This document shows, piece after piece, positions 9,014 through 17,701 of a stretch of DNA of 64,000 nucleotides. Source of the stretch: Paludibacteraceae bacterium (GTDB lineage Bacteria; Bacteroidota; Bacteroidia; Bacteroidales; Paludibacteraceae); the NCBI GenBank assembly GCA_024401495.1, contig JAKSKW010000004.1:43969-107968 (forward strand). Reading direction: 5' to 3'. The notes under the pieces are model-generated. The model made no database searches. It was not told the origin of the DNA and worked only from the letters and a program-made list of their open reading frames with translations. Position numbers and translations under genes: made by a program. The first letter of the stretch is position 1; the number at the start of each line of letters is the position of its first letter.

Positions 9014-12000
9014 ATGAGAAGTAGCATATTATTAAATGTCATTTTAGCAATCTCATGTTTTTCGAGTGCAAACGCTGAAGTTCGCATCACGGAAATCATG
9101 ACGAACAATGTGTCTACTATCATAAGTGAAAAATACAATTATGATGGCTATGTTGAGTTTTACAATGATGGAGGCAATCTTGATTTGAAAGGCTGGACCG
9201 TCACTAACACTAAGGAAGGCAAGACGAACTGGAGCGTAAAGTTGGATTCAACACACGTCTTACCAAACGGCTATTCTATCTTATTTTTTGGCAAAAGTGA
9301 AACAAGCAGCAAAACCGCATCAAGATTCCAATATAACTACATTGGAAGAGTCGGGCAAAAATTGACTACAGATGAAGGTTCGATCTCCTTTGAAAAAGAT
9401 GGCCAAAAAATTAAGTTAGACTACCCTGCACAGTACCCTCACATATCGTATTGCAAAGATGGCTACATGATTCCATCCCCAGCAAAAGAAAACAACCGAT
9501 TAGTCACAGACATAGCTAATCGTGTTGGTCCGGTGTCCTTTAAATCAGGCAAACCAGGAATTTATCAGAATGGATTGAATGTAGAGCTCAAGTGTGAGAC
9601 AGAGGGAGCCAAAATATATTATACCAAAAATGGAGACATTCCTACTCCAGACAAAGGCACTCAATATAATGGTCCAATTTGGATCGACAAGTCGACATCC
9701 CTAAGAGCCAGAGCGTATAAAGACGGAATGCTTTTCAGTGAGGTTTTGACAGGAAGTTATTTTCTGCCAGACAAATATCACAATCAATGCAAGAATTATG
9801 ATAGCAAACCTCTTCCAATAGTGTCTATCACAGCCAACAATGATGATATTTTTGGTGACATGAAAGGCATTTATGTAGTTGGTAATAACGGTATTCAAGG
9901 ATGCGAGCAGGTTGCCAACTACAATCAAGATTGGGTTCGCTCTGCCAATTTTGAATATTACGTCAACGGAGAACTTTTAGACAACCAAGAAGTAGAAATC
10001 GCTGTATATGGTGGTTGTACAAGATATTACGTTGGAAAAAGTTTGAAAATCAAAGCAAACAAACGTTCAGGAAAGAACAAAATGCAATACAACGCATTCT
10101 TCGCTGACCGTTCATACAAGAAATACAAGAGCCTTGCTTTGCGTAATGGAGGAAACGGTTATGCATATGTACAGCCTCGTTGGAGAGACATGTTCATACA
10201 GAGTCTTGCCGACGGGATGAACCTCGACAAACAAGCCGGTCAACCCGTATCTTTCTACCTTAATGGAGAATATTATGGCATGATGATTCTTACAGAAAGG
10301 ACGGATGAAGATTACGTCTACCACAACTATGGTCTTGACGAAGACGAAATCGATTTGATTAAAGGAACCGGAGACTACGTTTGCGAAATCGGCACTATCG
10401 ACGCATACAAACAAATGATCAACTACGTCAGCAATAAATACGCAGATGAGGATTTTTACGACGTACTCAACACACATATGGACATTGATGAGTTTATAAA
10501 CTATCAAATCCTTGAGCAATATGTAGGCAACAAAGACTGGATAACAAACAACATAAAGTTGTGGAGAAAACACGATGGCGGCAGATTCCGTTGGATTGCT
10601 TATGATTTAGATTTTGGATTGTCTCCTAAATCTACGTCGTTGGATATCAACATGCTTGACTTCGCTACAAAGCCAGTCAAAACAAGTTTTACGCCTGCAT
10701 TAATATTGATGCAATCGTGTATGAAAAATGAAGATTTCCGTTGGAGATTTTTAGACCAATACATTGATATACTTGAAAATCAATTCACTGACGAAAGAAT
10801 AAATTCAAATATCGACTCTCTTTTGGATTTAACAGACCACGAAATGTGCTCAACTATCAAGCATAGTGATCTTTTGGATTGTCCAGGAAGCGTCGACGCA
10901 TATCACAATGACATTGAGACAATGCGATCTTTTGCAAAAGAAAGAAAATCTTACGTCATCAATCAGTTGAAGCAAGAATATGGATTAGGCAATGATTATG
11001 TCAGCGTCAAAATCAGAGCGGTATTCCCAAACAATGAAAATCCTGACTTTAAGTTTCTTCTGAACAAAAGAGAATTTAATGGATCTAAATATAATACCTC
11101 TCGTTATTCTAATGAAAGAATAAAGATTGAGCCTGAAGTTCCTTATGGTTACAAATTGGTTAGATGGGAGCTAAACAACGAATTAGTCAGAAACGACAAC
11201 GGCAATAAATACCTTGAAGAACAATTTACCACAACTGCGGAATCGGGAGAGGTTAAAATATCAATGTATTTTGATTACGATCCAGATTGCGTACTTCCAA
11301 AAGATCTTCACCTAAATGAGATCTGTGCGTCAAACCAATCGACTTTGGATGAGAACGGAGAGACTTCCGACTGGATTGAGGTGTATAATGGTGGCGACAC
11401 CGACGTCGACCTTGCCGGAATGACAATAGAGAACAAAAGCAAGAATGTGAAATACACATTCCCTAAGGGACATACTTCGACAATCGTGCCTGCCCATGGA
11501 TATAAGCTATTGTGGGCGGATAAAAATACAGATCTCGGACCGCTTCATTTAGATTTTAAGTTGACAGCAACATTGTCTGATACGATTATCCTTAGTAGAA
11601 ACTATCGTAGTAACGACGTCGAATTAAGCAGAATCACTTATAATCCACATAATCCAGATGAATCTTTCGGAAGAAATTCAGATGGAGCGTCTACAATAGT
11701 ATTATTTGCAAAATGTACAGACGACAATGGGAATGATTTAATCACATCCACTCCGCTGTCAAAGAATGGAAGCGTCAAATGTCCTAACACTGATATAGAC
11801 GAAACATTTGCCAATAATCACAAAACTCTTGTGTTTGCTGAAGGCAAGAACATCTACGTTCAAAATGCCAAAGATGCTAACATCCGAGTCTATACGATAT
11901 TAGGCAACGTAATTGCCGACAAAAAAGCAGATTCAAATATGTTTAACATAACAATGCCAGTTTCTGGAATATACATAGTTAAACTAAATTCTGAATGCTG

Positions 12001-12019
12001 GAAAGTAGTAGTAGAATAA
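9014..12019 (+). CDS. Secreted CotH-kinase / lamin-tail-domain protein with T9SS-like C-terminus
   Basis: The 1001-residue product starts with a signal peptide ending near SSANA (residue 21). In order: a lamin-tail domain (about 22-145), a beta-sandwich like the C-terminal domain of chitobiases (about 178-248, with AKIYYTKNGDIPTP), a CotH domain (about 260-640, with KDWITNNIKLWR and FRWIAYDLDFGL), a second lamin-tail domain (about 765-880, DWIEVYNGGDTDVDL) and a final strand-rich tail (RVYTILGNVI, SGIYIVKL) resembling type IX sorting domains. CotH domains are atypical kinases in spore-coat and some secreted proteins; lamin-tail domains bind surfaces. Its position between a glycosyltransferase and the Wzz-like gene suggests surface exposure, but its substrate is unknown. 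Confidence 0.82.
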   Translation: MRSSILLNVILAISCFSSANAEVRITEIMTNNVSTIISEKYNYDGYVEFYNDGGNLDLKGWTVTNTKEGKTNWSVKLDSTHVLPNGYSILFFGKSETSSKTASRFQYNYIGRVGQKLTTDEGSISFEKDGQKIKLDYPAQYPHISYCKDGYMIPSPAKENNRLVTDIANRVGPVSFKSGKPGIYQNGLNVELKCETEGAKIYYTKNGDIPTPDKGTQYNGPIWIDKSTSLRARAYKDGMLFSEVLTGSYFLPDKYHNQCKNYDSKPLPIVSITANNDDIFGDMKGIYVVGNNGIQGCEQVANYNQDWVRSANFEYYVNGELLDNQEVEIAVYGGCTRYYVGKSLKIKANKRSGKNKMQYNAFFADRSYKKYKSLALRNGGNGYAYVQPRWRDMFIQSLADGMNLDKQAGQPVSFYLNGEYYGMMILTERTDEDYVYHNYGLDEDEIDLIKGTGDYVCEIGTIDAYKQMINYVSNKYADEDFYDVLNTHMDIDEFINYQILEQYVGNKDWITNNIKLWRKHDGGRFRWIAYDLDFGLSPKSTSLDINMLDFATKPVKTSFTPALILMQSCMKNEDFRWRFLDQYIDILENQFTDERINSNIDSLLDLTDHEMCSTIKHSDLLDCPGSVDAYHNDIETMRSFAKERKSYVINQLKQEYGLGNDYVSVKIRAVFPNNENPDFKFLLNKREFNGSKYNTSRYSNERIKIEPEVPYGYKLVRWELNNELVRNDNGNKYLEEQFTTTAESGEVKISMYFDYDPDCVLPKDLHLNEICASNQSTLDENGETSDWIEVYNGGDTDVDLAGMTIENKSKNVKYTFPKGHTSTIVPAHGYKLLWADKNTDLGPLHLDFKLTATLSDTIILSRNYRSNDVELSRITYNPHNPDESFGRNSDGASTIVLFAKCTDDNGNDLITSTPLSKNGSVKCPNTDIDETFANNHKTLVFAEGKNIYVQNAKDANIRVYTILGNVIADKKADSNMFNITMPVSGIYIVKLNSECWKVVVE

Positions 12020-12051
12020 CATTATAAACAAAACCAAATAACATATCAACG

Positions 12052-14403
12052 ATGGCATCCTCATCTAAGAACAAGACCGACATCCTGAAAAAATTTGCTT
12101 TGCAATGCATAAAGAAGTGGCCAATATTTGCAATTTCGCTCTTTTTAAGCATTTGTTTTGCTGTATATTATATCTATACAACACAGCCACAGTACACTCG
12201 AGAGACTCAGCTTTTAATCAAAGAAGAGTCGAAAAACAACAAAGTGTCAGTATCCGACTTGACTGAGGACTTTGGTACATTTTCGGGCAACACAAACGTC
12301 AACAATGAGCTTTCAAGAATCCAAAGCCCAACACTGATAGGAAATGTAGTTAAAAAGCTACATCTTGACATTAATTACCAGAAGGCTTCAACACTTCGCA
12401 AAAGAGTCATATACGGTGTTGAGAATCCGATAAATATCGAGATTTTAGGAATAGACGAAAATGATTTCTGTGATTTTGACATCACTCTCGACTCAACATC
12501 AATGATTGCCTACGCAAAAAAGAGCATAAAGGAAGAGGAAGCAAACGACACTACAAAGACAGACAAGCCAAACGACATCAATAAGCCAAAATTCAAAATT
12601 ACAAATCTTAAATTTGGAGATACTGAGGTTGAAGGCATATGGGAAGGAAAGTTAGAGACTTCAATTATCTTGTATAAAAAACTAAGAGTGCTTGTAACAT
12701 ATAACAGCGAATATAAGAGCTATAGTAAAGACCGTTCTGAGCATCCATTCCCAGAGAATATTCACATAACAAAATATGGCTTAGTTAAGAGTGTAGAATT
12801 CTTCAAGCAGAAGCTACAGGTTAGCCTTATCGACAAGAAGTCAAGTATTCTTAACTTGAGTTTCAGTGATGCTGATGCCAAGAGAGCAGAGAATGTATTG
12901 ATTGCCCTAATCGAAGCTTACAACGACAACTTGCTTGAAGGAAAGAACAAGATCGCACTTAGTACGAGCCAATTTATCAACGACCGTTTGTCGTTGATTG
13001 AACGTGAACTTGGAAATGTAGATGAAAACATCTCAACTTATAAGAGTCGAAATCTGACACCAGATGTAGACGAAGTGGCAAAGCTACACTTGGATAAGGC
13101 GAGTCAAGCACAGGATAAAGTGTCCGAGCTAGATGCACAGTTGGCAATGTTAGAGTACATCAGAGATTTCATCGCTAACAATCACGACAAGCAGTTCTTG
13201 CCTGCCGTAACAAACATCACAAACAATGTGATTGAGAAGAGTATCGAAGAGTATAACGCACTACTTTTGAAGCGTAACGATCTATTGTCTAATAGTAGTA
13301 TCAAGAACCCTATGGTTGTCAGCTATGACAAGAATTTGGGAGACATGGAAAAATCAATCCTTGTCAACATTGACAGCCAGATCGATGCCATTGACAACCA
13401 GATTCTACACTTAAGAAAAACAGAGGCAAAGAGTAAGGCTAAAATTGCAAGTAGCCCTACGCAAACCAAATATTTGCTTGGTGTTGAGCGTCAACAAAAG
13501 GTAAAGGAGACATTGTATCTATTCTTGCTTCAGAAGCGTGAGGAAAATGAGTTGAGCCAAGCATATAGTGCCTACAACAACCAAATCATTACTCAACCCA
13601 ACGGTAAACTTGAGGCTACAAGTCCTATCAAGAAAAATATTCTGATAGTGGCAATATTGCTTGGTCTACTAATTCCTGCAGCATTTGTTTGGGTATGGGA
13701 GTCTGTCAAAGGTAGAATAAACAACATGGATGATTTAGCAGAACTTCCTGTCAACCTTCTTGGAGAATTGCCATACAGCAGCAACAAAATTGTAGTTGGA
13801 GCAGAAAAAAAGGATAAAGAAAACTCAGCTTTCAGAAATTTGAGAACAAATCTGGAAACTATAAAGTCAGACGAGGAGATCAAGTCGATAATGTTAACTG
13901 ATTTAAATTCAAACAGTGGCAAAGAATATGTCGCTGCCAATTTAGCTAAAGTTATTGCTTTGAAACAAAAGAGAGTAGCTATAATAAACTTTGATAAAAG
14001 CGACGTTACTATTGATACTCTTACAGAAGGCAAGACTGGTGTTTACGATTTTCTTTCTGATAAAAATCCGTCATGGCAAAACTATGTTCATCAAAGCAAA
14101 TCAGATGAATATCTATTCGTTATGCCTACAGGTACAGTACCTTCAAACCCTTCTGACTATCTAGAAGAAAACAAATTACAGACACTTGTTTCTTTCCTAA
14201 AAGCAGGTTTTGATATGGTTGTAATCAATTGTCCTTCAGCAGCAGACGAATCATCGACAATGTTGATCGGAAAATTTGTGGAACAGAATATCTTTGTGTT
14301 GAATACAGAAACATCAACCACAAAAACACTTTCTATTCTAAACAATTTGGCTATTAATGAAAAATTCAAAAACATCTCCGTTATTTTAAATAACAAAGGA
14401 TAA
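12052..14403 (+). CDS. Wzz chain-length regulator with degenerate BY-kinase domain
   Basis: A 783-residue polysaccharide co-polymerase. Membrane helices lie near residues 24-43 and 528-550, enclosing a periplasmic Wzz domain with coiled coils (about 300-510). The cytoplasmic part begins with the FRNLRTNLE box typical of tyrosine autokinases. The nucleotide motifs deviate: Walker A reads SNSGKEYVA (Glu where Ser/Thr should bind Mg), Walker A' reads AIINFDKS (first Asp lost) and Walker B reads VVINCPS instead of the usual DTPP-type motif. The C-terminus lacks the tyrosine cluster. It therefore probably controls chain length without autophosphorylation. It lies 32 bp after the CotH gene and is followed by a short palindrome. 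Confidence 0.85.
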   Translation: MASSSKNKTDILKKFALQCIKKWPIFAISLFLSICFAVYYIYTTQPQYTRETQLLIKEESKNNKVSVSDLTEDFGTFSGNTNVNNELSRIQSPTLIGNVVKKLHLDINYQKASTLRKRVIYGVENPINIEILGIDENDFCDFDITLDSTSMIAYAKKSIKEEEANDTTKTDKPNDINKPKFKITNLKFGDTEVEGIWEGKLETSIILYKKLRVLVTYNSEYKSYSKDRSEHPFPENIHITKYGLVKSVEFFKQKLQVSLIDKKSSILNLSFSDADAKRAENVLIALIEAYNDNLLEGKNKIALSTSQFINDRLSLIERELGNVDENISTYKSRNLTPDVDEVAKLHLDKASQAQDKVSELDAQLAMLEYIRDFIANNHDKQFLPAVTNITNNVIEKSIEEYNALLLKRNDLLSNSSIKNPMVVSYDKNLGDMEKSILVNIDSQIDAIDNQILHLRKTEAKSKAKIASSPTQTKYLLGVERQQKVKETLYLFLLQKREENELSQAYSAYNNQIITQPNGKLEATSPIKKNILIVAILLGLLIPAAFVWVWESVKGRINNMDDLAELPVNLLGELPYSSNKIVVGAEKKDKENSAFRNLRTNLETIKSDEEIKSIMLTDLNSNSGKEYVAANLAKVIALKQKRVAIINFDKSDVTIDTLTEGKTGVYDFLSDKNPSWQNYVHQSKSDEYLFVMPTGTVPSNPSDYLEENKLQTLVSFLKAGFDMVVINCPSAADESSTMLIGKFVEQNIFVLNTETSTTKTLSILNNLAINEKFKNISVILNNKG

Positions 14404-14423
14404 TTATTGAGCATTTATAAAGG

Positions 14424-14450
14424 GTTGTCCAAAATGAGTTTTTGGACAAC
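14424..14450. repeat. Minimal family A palindrome / possible terminator
   Basis: GTTGTCCAAAA, a 4-base loop TGAG, then TTTTTGGACAAC: a near-perfect hairpin made only of the inner terminal repeats of family A. It begins 20 bp after the Wzz-like gene stop and could stop transcription on either strand. Confidence 0.6.
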
Positions 14451-14515
14451 TCGTTTCATAGTAACCAATCATTTATCACTACATAATTACAACTTCATAA
14501 CAAAAGGATCAAGGC

Positions 14516-15352
14516 ATGAATAATAAAATTAGTGGATGGATATATTATAACCACGCAGTAATGCCAACAACAGCCCCACACGAGGAGCCAAATATAAATC
14601 CTATCAAAGATGGCAGTATTTGGACCTTATCTAAAAATGGAAAGAAACCTTTATTTGCCCGCTTTACATCAAATTTTGATTGCGGAGTTGATACAGGATA
14701 TTGGTATGTAGTTAAGAATCCTCCATTTGTATTTGAGGATTTAGATAAAAAATATCAGAAAAACGTATTAAGAGCATTAGCTCGTTGTGACGTCAGACGT
14801 ATAGATGCAGTGGCAGAATTCGAAAGCATATATGAAGTGTATGAGGCGGCAGTCAACAACTATCAGAATATAGATAACAAAACAAGCAAGGAAAGATTCC
14901 ATAGAGGAGTCCAAATAGACGGGTTGGAATATTGGGGAGCATACGACAAACAAACTGGCAAATTAGCAGGATGGATGTCTTGCCAAAACAATGGAGACTG
15001 GACAGAAACTATATCAGCTAAATATCATCCTGAACTACAATCATTAAGGCCTAGTGATGCTATTCATTATGCAATTCTGAATCACTATCTAAACGATCTT
15101 GGACAGAGATACATATCTTCTGGCACCAGAAATTTGAACCACAAAACTAACGTACAGGACTACAAGATTAAGAACTGGCACTTCAGAAAAGCATTTTGCA
15201 AACTGCATCTAGTTTATAGAAAAGATATTAATATTATTATTAAGCTACTATATCCATTTAGAAATCTGTTAATGAAGTTTGACAACATCACAGCTATCCA
15301 CCAATTAAATAGTGTTTTATTAATGGAGAAGATTAACAGGGACAGCAAATAA
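14516..15352 (+). CDS. Putative GNAT/FemAB-like acyltransferase of the polysaccharide locus
   Basis: A 278-residue soluble protein with no signal peptide. The pattern GAYDKQTGKLAGWMSCQ, a long helix around LRPSDAIHYAILNHYL, and RYISSGTRNLNHKTNVQDYKIKNWHFRKA resembles the acyl-transfer half of GNAT/FemAB-like proteins often found in capsule loci, where they add amino acids or acyl groups to sugars. This is a fold-level resemblance only. It is the last plus-strand gene before two opposing glycosyltransferase genes, to which it is convergent. Confidence 0.5.
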   Translation: MNNKISGWIYYNHAVMPTTAPHEEPNINPIKDGSIWTLSKNGKKPLFARFTSNFDCGVDTGYWYVVKNPPFVFEDLDKKYQKNVLRALARCDVRRIDAVAEFESIYEVYEAAVNNYQNIDNKTSKERFHRGVQIDGLEYWGAYDKQTGKLAGWMSCQNNGDWTETISAKYHPELQSLRPSDAIHYAILNHYLNDLGQRYISSGTRNLNHKTNVQDYKIKNWHFRKAFCKLHLVYRKDINIIIKLLYPFRNLLMKFDNITAIHQLNSVLLMEKINRDSK

Positions 15353-15433
15353 CGAAATACTGAACAATCATAGAAGATTTCTTGCGAACAAGAATCAGTA
15401 TACACTATCCTAAAATGTTGTCATACACCAGAA

Positions 15434-16252
15434 TCAGTTCATTTTGATTCTAAATTGTTCAATTCCAAAATGGAAAGCAGCTAAGATACGAGTGATATAA
15501 AAAAAGACATTGTAGGACAAAGGATGCGTTAAATATGTCTTTGTATAGCTTCCAATCATATGCATCATATGTGAAATGACCTGAAAACCACTCTTTTTAC
15601 TAAATTGTGCACTTTCTCTTCTCACTCGTCTGTAATAGACTGCTTCCTTCGACGTAAATTTCACTCTTTTTAATCTATCCGAGATCAAAAACATAAAAAC
15701 AGCGTCCTCTCCATTTGTAAGACTCTCGTCAAATCGACGTCGACCTATAATATCCTTATTTATCAACTTATACACCGGGCCGGAAAAATATTTCTTTGCT
15801 GTCATGAAAGGGTAATCCATATCTTTCTCTTCCCGGAAATTTGATGTCACATAATACGGTTTATAATTCTCAGTGCCATCCTCAAATGAAAGTGGATAAC
15901 ATAGCGAAACTGTGTTTGGATCAGCATTCTCATACAATTCCTCAATATAGCTAGGAGAGATGAAATCATCGTCGTCGAGAAATGTAATATAATCGCCTTT
16001 TGCAACGTCTAAAGCTAAGTTACGAGCATAACTGACACCTCCTTTATCTGTTTGAATAAAATTAACATTTAATTCATCCATCTTGTCAGATATATAAGAT
16101 TCAATCTGTGTCTTCCACGGATCGCAACAGCCATTGAGCACTATTATAACCTCAAAATCATCTTTAGGGAAAGTCTGCTCAGCAACCGATTCAAGACATT
16201 TCCAGAAATAATCTTTAGGTTTGTATGTAGGAATTATAATAGATACCTTCAT
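15434..16252 (-). CDS. Family-2 glycosyltransferase
   Basis: A 272-residue GT-A enzyme. It begins with the family strand VSIIIPTYKPKDYFWKCLESV, and the metal/nucleotide site DxD-type motif is in ITFLDDDDFISPSYIEEL near residues 89-106. GT2 enzymes transfer sugars with inversion, here probably onto a lipid-linked intermediate. Its start overlaps the end of the upstream minus-strand glycosyltransferase by four bases (ATGA), so the two form one operon. The 81-bp convergent gap to the plus-strand genes (15353-15433) contains no clear terminator. Confidence 0.88.
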   Translation of the reverse strand: MKVSIIIPTYKPKDYFWKCLESVAEQTFPKDDFEVIIVLNGCCDPWKTQIESYISDKMDELNVNFIQTDKGGVSYARNLALDVAKGDYITFLDDDDFISPSYIEELYENADPNTVSLCYPLSFEDGTENYKPYYVTSNFREEKDMDYPFMTAKKYFSGPVYKLINKDIIGRRRFDESLTNGEDAVFMFLISDRLKRVKFTSKEAVYYRRVRRESAQFSKKSGFQVISHMMHMIGSYTKTYLTHPLSYNVFFYITRILAAFHFGIEQFRIKMN

Positions 16253-17346
16253 TTACATACTGTTTTATAGTAATCAACGTAACTTTTTGCTGTATTACTG
16301 ATATCGAATGGGGCAAAGGAATCGACACACTTACTCTTCAGTGTAGACACCTCCTCATTTGTCATCATAAGGAATCTTTTAATCGCTTTGGAATACGACT
16401 CCACATCATACGAATCGGAAAGTATTCCATTCTCACCATCCTTAACAACATTGACAATTCCGCCTACAGGTGAACAAATTGGAACACAACCAACCGAGAA
16501 CGCCTCCAATAATGTAACAGGCATTCCTTCAAAGATGGAAGGCAAACAGAAGGCATCTGCTTTTGCCATAAGTTCAGGGATATCACTTCTCAAGCCAAGG
16601 TATTTAATTCGATCAGAGAAATAAGGAGTCAATCTACTATAAATCTCCTGGTCATCATTGCTACCTGCTATAAGGAGGACCACGTCATTTCCTTCTTCAA
16701 TAACCCTTTTAAAGACTTCACACAACACTTCCTGGTTTTTTTGTGCTGAGATTCGTCCAGGATTAATAAATACTTTTGTTGAAGGAGTTATTCTTGATTC
16801 ATCAACAGGATTGTCATGTCCGAGTATTATTGGACGTGGTACACCATTGTATATAATATGACCAGGCATTCCATAAAGTTTCTTAAATGAATCTTCTGAC
16901 GTTTGCGAAATTGTCACAATATTTACAAGTCGGTGTTTGAACGCCCACTTCTTCAGGAAGAACAGACGCTGATCCCACAATGAGTTTTCCATCTGAGCAT
17001 CATTGTGTACTGTATAGAAAAACTGCACTTTTTTGTTAAGTAGAAACACGGACATAATGTAGTAATAGAAGAACCCGTGTATATGGACAACATCATAGTT
17101 GCCTTTCGAGATAAATTTGAATATCTGGAAAACATTCTTAAGATCAAATCCTTTTTTTGTTTTGCCAAGGTGAGTTTTTTTCACAGATGGATTCAGTTTG
17201 TCCCAAAAAACAAACTCCTCAGTAGGCTTAAAAATGGAACAAACAGTCACTTCATGCCCTTGCTCTGCCATTTCATTAGCGAGCGCACATATCATCGCCT
17301 CTATTCCACCTCCATTCATTGATGGGTGAATGTGAAGTACTTTCAT
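16249..17346 (-). CDS. Family-4 glycosyltransferase
   Basis: A 365-residue GT-B enzyme. The N-terminal loop HPSMNGGGIEAMICALANEM and the donor-site segment NPGRISAQKNQEVLCEVF are both typical of GT4, and the EX7E motif is in IFEGMPVTLLEAFSVGCVP. It is first in a two-gene minus-strand operon with a GT2 enzyme, facing the main cluster. Divergent to the DUF2723 gene across 355 bp that hold promoter-like boxes for both directions. Confidence 0.88.
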   Translation of the reverse strand: MKVLHIHPSMNGGGIEAMICALANEMAEQGHEVTVCSIFKPTEEFVFWDKLNPSVKKTHLGKTKKGFDLKNVFQIFKFISKGNYDVVHIHGFFYYYIMSVFLLNKKVQFFYTVHNDAQMENSLWDQRLFFLKKWAFKHRLVNIVTISQTSEDSFKKLYGMPGHIIYNGVPRPIILGHDNPVDESRITPSTKVFINPGRISAQKNQEVLCEVFKRVIEEGNDVVLLIAGSNDDQEIYSRLTPYFSDRIKYLGLRSDIPELMAKADAFCLPSIFEGMPVTLLEAFSVGCVPICSPVGGIVNVVKDGENGILSDSYDVESYSKAIKRFLMMTNEEVSTLKSKCVDSFAPFDISNTAKSYVDYYKTVCK

Positions 17347-17450
17347 TTTTTTAATACTAAGACATACATTAATGATAACCCGATAAATATCAATGTAAAA
17401 CCATTTATCTAAACAGAATCATCAAAAGATACCAAATTCATAAATTTATA

Positions 17451-17458
17451 CAAATGTA
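17451..17458 (-). promoter_or_regulatory. Candidate -7 box (TACATTTG) for the two minus-strand glycosyltransferases
   Basis: On the minus strand the sequence reads TACATTTG, a TAnnTTTG match about 105 bp before the GT4 start. A second match, TAATTTTG, lies at 17469-17476. In such AT-rich DNA chance matches are expected, so either may be used. Confidence 0.35.
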
Positions 17459-17642
17459 ATCCAATAATCAAAATTATACAAATTTTTAAGGGGTATTGAT
17501 TTTTTACCACGACTAATTTCGGAACAAATCCGAAACGTTGACATATTTTCGACTTTCATTAACAGGTTTATTAATCATTATGCAAAATTCTCTCACTTTC
17601 TACAATTTGCGACAAAAATTTTCTTTTACGCATGAAAAAGAC

Positions 17643-17650
17643 TAATTTTG
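17643..17650 (+). promoter_or_regulatory. Candidate -7 box (TAATTTTG) for the DUF2723 gene
   Basis: TAATTTTG, 51 bp before the DUF2723 start. The rest of the 355-bp divergent region (17347-17701) is AT-rich and has no other recognisable element. Confidence 0.45.
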
Positions 17651-17701
17651 TCAACTAATTGCGATTCTATACGAAAAATATAAAAAAGTTCAATAATAAA
17701 A

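Noticed and set aside
10112..10573. 153-codon minus-strand open frame inside the CotH gene
   Set aside because: The plus-strand CotH domain explains the region; the antisense frame has no motif.
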